DNA of 64,000 bases, taken from positions 23,582,232 to 23,646,231 of the forward strand of contig CM046299.1 of the NCBI GenBank assembly GCA_025267735.1, given 5' to 3'. Every line of letters starts with the position of its first letter. The first letter of the stretch is position 1. The notes under the pieces were generated by a model that made no database searches, was not told where the DNA came from, and saw only the letters and a program-made list of their open reading frames with translations. The position numbers were made by a program, and so were the translations under genes. Of the stretch, positions 51,743 to 62,800 are shown in pieces. This DNA is from Mactra quadrangularis (taxonomy: Eukaryota > Mollusca > Bivalvia > Venerida > Mactridae).

Positions 51743-51798
51743 TTTTATCACTGAAAATAAAATGTAATTGTATTATTATGTATATGTAGTGACAATTA

Positions 51799-52158
51799 GG
51801 GACTTTAGTCAGTCATCTTTCCCTGATAAAATCTGAAGCAATCCAATTGTTTAGTAGGTCCTTACAGTTGGAATCCTCGGATTTTATTGTTGAAGTCCTA
51901 TGTAAGGATACCAAAATATTTAATCTAATATATTTCTTGTAAATGAAGATAATAACAGAAGTGATAAAATTAAGATAGTTCTTTATCCTAAAAATACTAA
52001 GCTTGAATTTTAAACAAATTAAATGATTTATAATAAAGTTACGTAAAATTAATTTTAGCAAATTGACATTGAAAAGTAAGGGAAAAATCCAAGTAATCCA
52101 ACTAATTGGACCTACCTATTTGAAGAGTATACAAGGGGAAATAACTGACTAAAGTCCC
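51799..52158. mobile_element. PIF/Harbinger-like MITE (360 bp)
   Basis: The ends GGGACTTTAGTCAGT and ACTGACTAAAGTCCC are perfect inverted partners. Each is flanked by TTA (51796-51798 and 52159-52161), the 3-bp target type of PIF/Harbinger. The interior is non-coding. It begins about 55 bp upstream of the ATP5PF start codon, just inside the first intron. Confidence 0.7.
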
Positions 52159-52239
52159 TTATTTATTACTAAAACAAAAGCTGTCCACAGACAGCACACT
52201 CAACTATTTGGGATGCTCTTGTAAACTAAGATATAAGAC

Positions 52240-53420
52240 AAGTAGAAATCCAGTCAAAAATTATGATAGAGTTTTGCAACTTGACATTTGAATTTATTTG
52301 ACCTCCAATGGTAACCCCATAGACAGGTATAAGTTTCAAGCAAATCCCTTCTGTAGTTTCAAAGATATATGTTGCACCAAAAAACTTAGAGGTAACCAAA
52401 AGTATAAATGGGCCATAATCCAGTCAAAAGTGATGCTAGACTTATGCAACTTGGTGTTTGACATCCAATGGCAAACCTGTAGACATGTGTGAAGTTTTAA
52501 GAGTTTCTTCAGAAGTTTCAAATATAAAATATTGCACAAAAAAACTCAATCAAGAAATTTATTAGTAAAATGGGGCATTTTCCAGTCAAAAGTCATGCTT
52601 GAGTTATGCAACTTGGTATTTGACTTTCAATGGTGACCCTATAGACATGTGTGAAGTTTCAAGTGAATCCATTCAGTAGTTTTAAAGGGGTCAGACTATT
52701 TACCCCAAGACACCCCAAGGCTACCCCAAGACACCCAAAGACGTACCCAACACCTCTTAGACGTGTAATATGTCATAAACATACTTTTTACTTGTTATTT
52801 ATATTTTTTTGAAAAAAATGGCTCGAGTTTAAGACAGAACAGAGACGTAAGATAAAGTCTAGTCAAACAAGGGGGAATAACTACGTTTGTACTATTACAC
52901 CAGTATGACGGAATTATCCCCCTTAACAATTGATCTTATGTCGTTCTCAAAATCATTATGTTGTTTGAAGCCTGTGTTATTTCCAATTTCTTCCCTTCAT
53001 TGATTTGATGTGATTTTGGTGTTGTAACATATTTTTACTTAATTATCTTACAGCGTATAGCGATATCTTTTTTTTAATCAAAGTCTGCAATATACAAATA
53101 TAGATCATCTCCCGAGAATTCCGGCCAAATGTCAAACTATTTAAGGGAAATAGTTCAATACTCATCGATATTATGAACCAACTAAGTGACCTCCCGTAGT
53201 TTATGGACAACAAATTTTTTGCCAAATCAATCGTTCGTGTGCGATAAAATTCATTAGTTAGACATTTTAAGGTGAAAGTGAAACGGAAATAACACTTTAA
53301 GAGGCATTGAAGCCGTCTTGGTGTGTCTTGGGGTAGTCTTGGTGTGTCTTGGGGTAATTAGACTGACCGGTTTTAAAGATATAAAAATGTTGCACATAAA
53401 AACTTAAGTAAGTCCAGAAG
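52240..53420. repeat. Tandem array, unit about 165 bp, interrupted by a transposon
   Basis: Three units are marked by ATCCAGTCAAAA or a variant (52247, 52418, 52580), then ATGCAACTTGG and TAGACATGTGTGAAGTTT. The third unit is split at GTTTTAAAG by the element at 52688-53369 and resumes at 53370 with ATATAAAAATGTTGCAC. It lies in ATP5PF intron 1. Confidence 0.7.
52688..53369. mobile_element. Mutator-like/foldback element with 9-bp target duplication (682 bp)
   Basis: GTTTTAAAG flanks both ends (52679-52687 and 53370-53378). The left end GGGTCAGACTATTTACCCC and the right end, read inverted, CGGTCAGTCTAATTACCCC match. Pairing continues through CAAGACAC...CAAGGCTACCCCAAGACAC. A second inner inverted pair (AGGGGGAATAACT against AATTATCCCCCTT) makes the element largely palindromic. 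A 9-bp duplication plus long inverted repeats is the pattern of Mutator-like elements. No transposase is present. Confidence 0.75.
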
Positions 53421-54512
53421 TGTTATGCCATCGCGACAGCTGTCAGACAATCAAGGAGGATAGCCCCACTATTCTCCATTAGTTGAGCTAAAAATCTTTA
53501 TTTTTTAAAGACTACTCAACCTGTATACTATATAACTAGTTGTCCAAGTTAAAAAATGATATTTTAGAATAGTAAAATGTTTTAAAGTAAGTTTTATCAT
53601 TTTGTAAGAATAAAATATATGCAGTGAAAACTTTTATAGGGAATACACAGTACAGGTAAAATGTATAAAAATGATGAGTGCATAAAAAATCAGACTAATA
53701 TATTGTTAATATGCAGAATATAATCAGATATCCACCAAGTTATGCGTAAAAATTCTAAAAATAATGCAGATTTTTTATATGAAATTGCTAATTTTTTACA
53801 TTAAATATAACTTGATTTTTTGTGCAAAGATTGCCATGACTTTAGTTTTTAGCCTGTTTCTATAATTCATAATAAAGCAGACTAGAGCATGTACAATTTA
53901 TTGCATGAATAAGTGACTAATAGAAAGCAGGTACGAAATGACTTAGGTACGAATTCATCCACTTTAGAGTTTGACTATTCATTCTGTATAATGACAGCCC
54001 GACTAGTGGTAGTTTTCACAAGTTCACAAGTGTTTTTAACGAAACACACCATCTAATGCTTAAGGCAGACAACACCAATTTGCTTTGTATCCAAAGATTT
54101 AGAACACCCCAAGGACAAGGGCAAAACGCGTCGGGACGAAACGTTCATGATCATCGTGCAGATCGAAAGGTGGGGTATTCTAAAATGCAAAGAGCTAAAT
54201 AAATATACACTAACGGCAATACATGCTTACAAAAATGATAAAATCAACATATGAATATTTCAACTGAAGTATTAAGACAATAAAATAAAGGTTAAACAAC
54301 AAAACATCGGCATAAATCTTACATTTGACTTTAACTTGTCCGACAGGGAACGAACTGGCATGTACAATCGTTCCGAACGAAATTATTTTATTAAATTATG
54401 GTAGATTTAAGTTTATTTTGTAATAAGTCTGTCCAAAAATGTAATTAAAGTATCAAAATTGTTGTTCTTGTCCCAACTGGCTAAATCTGAATAATCAGAT
54501 TCAATTGCATAC

Positions 54513-54640
54513 CTTAATTTATTTCGTCTAAAAATTATATTTTTTTATTTTCTAGCTTTTACTTTGATCACGTGACTTTACTTCGAAGCGGAAGATCCTG
54601 CTTTGTCTGCCATTTCCGTCGTTGTAAGTTTCCGGTCAAA
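54513..54640. promoter_or_regulatory. Compact bidirectional promoter of ATP5PF and GABPA
   Basis: Contains an E-box TCACGTGAC (54568-54576) and three ETS-type sites: GCGGAAG (54588-54594), minus-strand GACGGAAATG (54611-54620) and minus-strand GACCGGAAAC (54626-54635). A minus-strand donor AAG|GTATGC at 54513 could end the non-coding first exon of ATP5PF, and a plus-strand donor GTT|GTAAGT at 54624 could end that of GABPA. If both are used, the two transcripts start within about 100 bp of each other. Alternative donors exist (minus strand near 54322, plus strand near 54715). In mammals this gene pair shares such a promoter with redundant ETS sites. Confidence 0.65.
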
Positions 54641-54826
54641 AATTTTAATTAACGAACTTTATAATCAAGAAAAACTGTTAATAGTTTGTCCGACGAACTG
54701 CGCTTGGTCCCTTGGGTAAGGTTTTGAAGATATGCACCTAAGTTTGTCGTTTTTGGGGCTCGTCAATGTCGCGACTCGAGGCGTGCCAAGAAAATCGAAA
54801 AACAGGATATGAAACATGCGAAATAA

Positions 54827-54835
54827 GCCGGAAGT
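54827..54835 (+). promoter_or_regulatory. Consensus ETS site downstream of the shared promoter
   Basis: GCCGGAAGT is the optimal GABP/ETS core. It lies about 200 bp inside the predicted first intron of GABPA. Together with the three sites at 54588-54635 it forms a cluster in a genome where CpG-containing motifs are uncommon. Confidence 0.5.
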
Positions 54836-55406
54836 TTTCAATTGAACTTCTGCGCTGCAGCAGACATCAATTTCCTCTTCCTTTAATGACCAGTCTTAGA
54901 TCAACAATGTTGTTTGAGAGCATGTTTTCTTGATTTAAGTCAAAATTTGTCAATGTCAAGCCGTCCTTTTACAATGTCCGCCATGTTTATCAAATCGTCA
55001 AGACATGTACGTTTGAAGAAGTAGGTCAAACTACCTAAATTATAAACTTATAGAGAAAGATTTGTACAAATTTTGTCGAATCCATAAAATTCACCATATA
55101 TTATGTTGAAAAGTAGCATTTGAAAAATAAAGATTTATTCTCAAGTAGCTGTGGTGACTATACTTAAGTGGTTAATGTTGTAAAAATGTTATATTGTGTG
55201 TTGGAATGTCTAAGACTGAAGTGTTCACTTGATACTAATAATAGTATTTTCATAATATATATTGAAATATGAATTTGATTCTGTGTTAAATTCATTGTTA
55301 GCCTAATTTTATGTTTGGTTTTTTTATCAGCACATAAATATTGTTTTCATGACCATCACTTTAAAAATCTTGAGTATATAATGTGGCATATTTGCAAGGA
55401 ATGTAG

Positions 55407-55547
55407 GACAACTGGTACCATGGACAAGTGGTACCATGTCATTTTTGACAGGGGTGGACAACTGGTACCATGTAGTTTAACCAGGCTGGACGACTGGTCC
55501 TATGTCAATTTGACAGGGTGGACAACTGGTACCATCACAGTTTGACA
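55407..55547 (+). repeat. Short tandem repeat built on ACTGGTACCATG
   Basis: Four to five imperfect units of about 16-35 bp carry GGACAACTGGTACCATG or a variant, starting at about 55407, 55422, 55457, 55488 and 55520, separated by TTTGACAGGG-type spacers. It lies in GABPA intron 1. The reading frame across it is incidental. Confidence 0.65.
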
Positions 55548-56858
55548 AATGTGATTAGGGTTCTTCCTCACTCATTTAAGTCCCATTATTAGGTGATCAA
55601 CAGAATCTTTTATCACTGTATAAAAACTGTTTTTATTAAACACTTATTATTACTAAATTTAATCCCAGTGAAAGGTGGACTCCATTATCAATTTATGCAG
55701 AGATGGTACATAAAAGTTCACTGGAAACCAATATTACGCGGAAAACCCGAGCGGGGCCAAAGGCCCTGCGAGGGCTTTGAGCGCATTTAGATAACGTGTA
55801 TGACGTACCTTAATTGTTTTAAATTGAAAAAACTGATAAAATCAATGAAAAATTAATATACCTATGAGTTTGAAAAAAATCTCCAGTCAAGGGGCGCCGC
55901 CATTTTCATTAATTTTATCAGACGCTTAATCAAACATCTGCTTATCAAGATTAAAGACGCTCTAAAGAAAATAGCACTACAAGCGTTCAACGATACAGAT
56001 TAATTAATGAAGCTTCATTGGATAAATATGTTGGCAGCTTCCTCGTGGCCTTTTCCGCTTACAAAATAATTTCAAATGTGCTTTTTTTACGATGCTTATT
56101 CCATGATAACAATTCAAAATATATTTGGTCGTTTTATTCGTTTGTTTCCTCATTAAAATATTTATTTATGACTTTTTACATCGTAAATACTTACCAACGC
56201 ACCGTTAGTGACGTCGCTAAGAGACGTTCATGATAAAACCGGTACGTTTCCGTAACTTAACGTTACATGACATTGTTTAAAGAGGAAAACATTTCTATCT
56301 TAAAAAATGAATGTTTTATCGAGGCTTTTTTATCTTCATCTCTATTCATAAGATAACTAAATATGTACAATACATTTTTTTCATAATTGAAATATGATTC
56401 TGACATAAAAGAATGAGATGTTGTCAGATTTTTCTAAATGCAATAAATTACGCAGTTATCTCCCCTAGCTTATCTAATTAATAGGCCCTCAAACAAAATA
56501 AATCCTTCACAGCGTTGAATATCTTTCCTTTATTTTATTTTGCCAAAGTAACAATCTAATTTTTTTTTTTTAAGTAATACTTAAGTCTGTTTTCCACGCC
56601 ATAGGTAGCACCTAAGTTCATACTAATTAAAAAAAATAATATCAAAACTTGGCTGTATTTGGCCATAGACATGAAATGTACATTACGTGTACACACTGCT
56701 TTAGATATAGCACTGACTGACCACTTAACAATTTGCCAAAAATATTTCTGAACCTTTGCCAATAATTCCTAATTTTAATGAAAAGGTCCTCTCACTTTTC
56801 AATTTTGGCTAAAGTTTGTGTCTTTACTTAAATTTCAGGATTTTATATGTAGTAGGGT

Positions 56859-59800
56859 ATGGCTGACTTGGAAGATGATGCAGTGACTGTCACTGTAGGA
56901 GATGATGGATACTTAACTATGTGTAATTATTTTATTTTTTTTATTCTCAATTTAATGAAAATATTCCATTTAAAAATTGACTTTGCCTTCAAATCCATGC
57001 TGCCCAATTGAGTCATAGTATTCACTAATTAAATAAACATTAATAATAAATCCTTTGGAAATAAAATACTTGAGTCCACAATGCCCAACTTTCTGCAAAT
57101 AGACACGCTTAGGGCACAGTTACTAGAAAAAAAAATCTGCATAATTAGCTGTAAAAATTACCTGGCTGGTTACCTTCTGAAAGAATTATCTATTAGAAAA
57201 AAGTTCATAGTTTATTCATTAATATTATAAAAATCTTACACATTTCTCAGAGACTTCTCTGAATTAACCATGTAGTTTAATTCATAGACTGTTTTACTCT
57301 GAAAGAGGAACTTCTACCAGAATAAATTTCATTTCTTGACATATCTAAACCCAATTTTACAGCTGTTAAGAGAGATTTGGAACAGAATGGTTTAGAAGAT
57401 GATGTGGAAGCAATGGTTGCTGAACCTGATCCTAAAAGAATGAGACTTGTGGAGATTGGTGAGGATGATGTCGTTGATGGAAATCATATTGTTGTTGCAG
57501 GAATGCAGGTAATTATATTTTGTTTATGCTATTTAATTTAGATATACATGTATACTTCTTGCAAATGCATTGCATAACTTTTGACCATTCAATTTAGCCT
57601 ACTAAATTGATAACTGTTGTTGACTTGAACAAAATCAGTCATCACCTTAACCCACTTAAATTTTAGACTCCTTGCATTTAGTTTGGTGATTTATTTCCTA
57701 CTATATTTGTGTATCTCAATTACAGGAGAATCCTGATCTTGAGGTGGAGGATTCACAGATTATTCAAGATGATTCCCATATTATACAAGATACCCAAGAA
57801 CTTGGTGACAAGTATGTTTATAATAATATTTTATACAGGCTAGAATACATAATATTATTAATAGTTTCTTCATAAGTAAGATTCGAAATTTAAGTGTTAC
57901 TTGCTCTAACTTGGGCATAATTTTGTCATCTTTACTTAAAACGATCAATTACTTGGTATGCACATGCATTGCTATTAGTATGGTAATTCAGAACAATATA
58001 CAAGCACTGTTAATCCATATTGCATTGTTTAATTATTTTCCACTGAAAAAAAAGCCTTGTTCTGGCGTAAATTTGTGTTTCCAATAATTGTGTATCAAAA
58101 TTTGTGACTGCAATTAAGTATAAAGAATTTTTGTTTTTTATTGGAGGAATCAGTAACGTTAATTAGGATTTTCTGAATAACTGAGTAGGATATCAGTTGG
58201 GTTTCCTGGTAAAAACAATAAGTGTCGAACACTGTATCATATAGTTGGGTTAGTTGATAAGTTTGACTTATATGACATAATTGAATCAGGCTAGTGGTCC
58301 TGGTAAGTTAAGACTAAGGGCGCGTTGCCTAACGAAAATCGCTACGTTTCGCTTTGAAAAAGCGCTTTCTTGTAGCGATTCGTCTTAGGAAACGGCTAGC
58401 TATTTACCATTCGGAACAACTCGGCAAACATCGCCCAGGTGGTTCCGAATGGCTATTTACGTCACAAACCAAGATGGCGGCCTTTGCCGAGTAAAACTTT
58501 TGCGCTCATTGCAATCGCATGTTTTCGGGGCGATTTCAAACTAAATAAGGCTTTAACAAGTACAAAATCACTGCAAAAACATATGTTTAAATGAACAATT
58601 ACAAATATTTATTGATTTCAATTCATGATTAGTCAGTCGAACATAAAAACATAAATTGTCGGCAAACAGGAAGTTACATTTCGGCGGAGGCAGCCATTTT
58701 GATTTGTGAAAGCGCTCTACAGTAGCGAAGAATTTTTTCGCTAGCTTTCGCTACGTAGCCAAATGAAGCGATATCTTGTAGCAAGTTGTTTCCTAGGATT
58801 TCGCTACGAAGCGATACCTAGCGAAATGCTTAAGCAACGCACCCTAAGACTGTTATCAAGTGACACATCTAACTCACAGTTCTTATTTTTCTCTTACAGT
58901 GTAATGGTACAAGAAGAGATTGTTGGACAATTACCAGCACCACAATATCAGAATCTTATTATACAACATATGGATATAGCTGAACCATTGGCTACATTAA
59001 AACAACTTTTAGAACTAAGATTACAATGTTCATTAGCTGACCATCAGTTTTACCTACAAGATAGTATTCCTGTAAGTAATCTAATATTTTTAATATATAT
59101 CGGTCATCCCTGTATCTGATCCAATATTTTCAATAAGATATGTATTGAATTAAATAATCGTTGTGAGTGTAGTAGTTTTATTCAGTGGGTTCTAGACGAA
59201 AACATTACAGTTTGATTGCTATAATATTTGTTTGAGAATTGTTTTGATTTTGTGTTGAGAATGCCAAGTAAAGACTCCCCATCTGCCTAAATAGTATTCA
59301 GTCATAAATTCCTGCAAATTCCAGAATATTTCAATGTGTTCCTCTATGTTTAATTCATAATTACAAGCTGACAAATGGAAAAACTTAATCCCTGAAAGTT
59401 GATTAGTTATATTCAAAAATAGATATCATTATTATTTAGCCTTATGTAAATTAGCTTTCCACATAGTTAAGTAGATTTTTCTCATATTATACTACAGTTG
59501 GATACCAGGAAAAGTTTGGTGGATCAGTGTGTACAAGGAGAGGGTATGGTACAAATCAATTTAGAGGTTAAATCTCAGCCAGGTAAGATTGTATTTTGGC
59601 TTATTGTTGCTTATACAATGCTGTGATGAAGTACTTAATAATATATATAAGTTGCAGTGTTAAAGGTGTACAGCAAAAATCTTATGTAAAAATAGCAGGC
59701 TGACGCAAACACTTCAAGTTGAGAGATCAAACAGATCTGAACATGTTGTACACTTTGAAAGTCATCGGTTTGCTTGATCAGATGCATAGTATTAATTGGA

Positions 59801-62800
59801 CCTAGATGAATTCTGTCTAACATTATAATGCCTTTTATAAAGTCTGAGAACAACATACGAGGTCTGTGTAATCTAAGTACTAATTTTTATGCAGAAAGTT
59901 GGCTTTCTAAATATCTTTAAGTATTTTATTTTTATTAAAGTGATTTAACTTGAACTTGTATTCCAAAGTTATTTATATATATGTACTTTTATCTTGACAT
60001 ACTATACCTTGTATTTATAGGAATGAAACCAAAGATTAATATATTAGATATACTTAAACCTGCTGAGGAAGTAGAATCAAATACTATAGAGCAAAGTAAG
60101 TAAATTGTTAGTTTATATGTGCCCTTTCCCTTTATTAATTACATATGTAGCTAAATCTATGTTTGGTTGAACAGCTGTTTTTAAAAGAAGACTTTGTTTG
60201 GCTAGTTTTTGCACTATTGTCGAAGTTATTCTAAGTGCTTTGAGTTCCAAGACAAACTGTCATATGGTATTTGCATGCTTTTTTTGGAACTGAGCTTGAA
60301 CTACCTTATTTTGACAATCACACACTTCTGTCACATTAAGTTGTGATTTTTCCATAGAATGTAAGAATATACTTCTCTCACATTAAGTTGTGATTTTTCC
60401 ATAGAATGTAAGAATATACTTCTCTTACATTAAGTTGTGATTTTTCCATAGAATGTAAGAATATACTTCTCTTACATTAAGTTGTGATTTTTCCATAGAA
60501 TGTAAGAATATACTTCTCTCACATTAAGTTGTGATTTTTCCATAGAATGTAAGAATATACTTCTCTTACATTAAGTTGTGATTTTTCCATAGAATGTAAG
60601 AATACACAAATTGTTCTCATATTTAATTTTATGACATGCATCCTTGTGATGAGATATAATTTTTTATAATTCCTGATGTGTCAACATGGTGAAAAAAGAT
60701 AGTGATTAAGTTTAGATTGTGAATTAAGCTAATAATATACTTATGCATGAAAGTCAAGCTCATGTTAATATCCTTGATCAAGAAACAACAATAAAATCTG
60801 ATAGTGATACCAATGTTTTATGTATACTTTAGCTACTGCGCCAAATGTTGCTGCTGCTACTAAGGTTGTTGTACCAGCTGAAGAAACAGAAAATATTACA
60901 AGATGGATTGTTGATCAAAATTTTAGACGAGAACAAGAAAGATTAAAAATTCCATTTGGTAAGACTTATGAACACTATATTACACATGTACTCCTCGATT
61001 ATATTTGTCAAGTACAATTCAAATTGAGATATGAATAGATATTAATAGAAATTAATTTTCTACAACTTATTGATTTCCTAAGACTGAATGCTTATCTTTC
61101 TAATATTACTTCTGTTGGCAATTTGGTTGAACTTGGATAGTTTAGGTAGAATTTCCCTATATTTAGGCTATGTGGTATGACTTGATGTTTGCATGCTTTT
61201 AGAAAATCAGCCACAGGGATGAGCCGAGAGGGCGATTCGGGCGAAGAAGTCGCCCTTTCCATTAAAACTTCGCTCTATTAGCACATCAAAGCGAAAACGA
61301 AGTCGCCGACATTTTCGGAAAATCAATGAAACAAATTATGACCCAGATTATGTCAGTCCTCGAGACCTCGATTTAACGACGGATGGAACGTATCATACAT
61401 CCGCATTTATTATGTAATCGACCTATCAACTACGCAGGAGTTGTGCTGTTAGTATACACGCCTTAAAAGCCGATAATTAGTGACTCGTTTGTTTATCAAT
61501 GCCCCCTGTGTATATTGTCACCTTTAAGATCAACCAGCGTCCGCTTAAAAATCAATAGTGCTATTTGTCGGCCCGATAAGTTTGATATCGTAATTAAACG
61601 ATTGAAATTAACAAACACGTGTCAAACTGTGATACTACAATAATAAAAGTAGATAAAGCTTTTTGGATGCTTGCCGTTAAATTGATAATTGTATTAAATT
61701 ATGAGCGAGTTGTGAGGTAGTTAGAAAAGACGTAATTAGCAGTTTGCCAATGATTGCGTATGTTTTCGAGACCCACGCTATCGTCAATCAAATGAAGCAA
61801 GGTTAAATCTACGTTAGTAATTTGATAATCTTATTATTTTGATTATAAGTTCTTTTTAATTAAGCAATAGATAACGGGGAAATTCCCTCAATTTTTCGAT
61901 TTCAAGAATACCGTAAACACCGGTTGGTTCAAGTGAATTTATGAAAATTGTCGAAGTATTCGTCACGTAATCTACCCGTTTGCAGACTCTAAAAAATCAA
62001 TAATAAGCATACATTGCTACATAATATGTTATATTTAAGAAAATGTATGTTCTTTACAGCAGACCTTATTAAATAAAAAATATTTAAACAAAGAAGGGTA
62101 AAAAACGAGGACACTTATAACATATTTTCCAAAAATGGTCGTATATGCATTTTTAATCTTATTTGATGAACATATACTAGCAAGTAAAAATGCTAAACCC
62201 AAAAGAAGAACGTTTTATTGAAATGAAAATTAGATCATTTAAGTTCACAATTTGATACAAAATCAATGTGTTCTGTGAATTTTGTGTAAAACATAGAACT
62301 AATAACTCAGTAACCAAACATCCAGGGGGTATTTAATACACTACTTGTGAGTTATAGCAGACATATCATTTACTAAATGTAATAGTAATTACATGTATTT
62401 AAAGGATAGAAGTTCTAGAAAAGTTTGCATTTGAGAAGTTTATGAATACTGTTCAAAACATTCCATTCGGCTCATCGAACTTTTCCCGCTTGTCTATCCT
62501 CACTTCTCCCTCACATCACTGCACTTCTCCCTAAATTACTGGGAGGGAGAAGTCACTTCTCCCTAAATTTAGAACCCAGGCTCATCCCTGAGCCATATCC
62601 TTAATCTGCCCAAATTTAAAACTGCTTGCAACAATGACATACAACATAATGCGAAGTTATGTATGAACAATAGAAAGGCTAATCAAAAGTCAGCCTTAAT
62701 CTGCACAAATTCAAAGCTGCAAATGCAAAATTTTATATATAACCATAAAAGTGAACTATTTATTACATTTCTCAAATGTATATTAATTTTTTTTCAGATC

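Noticed and set aside
60332..60606. Regular direct repeats resembling a CRISPR array
   Set aside because: The 47-bp units abut each other with no unique spacers, and the surrounding genes are eukaryotic; it is a minisatellite.
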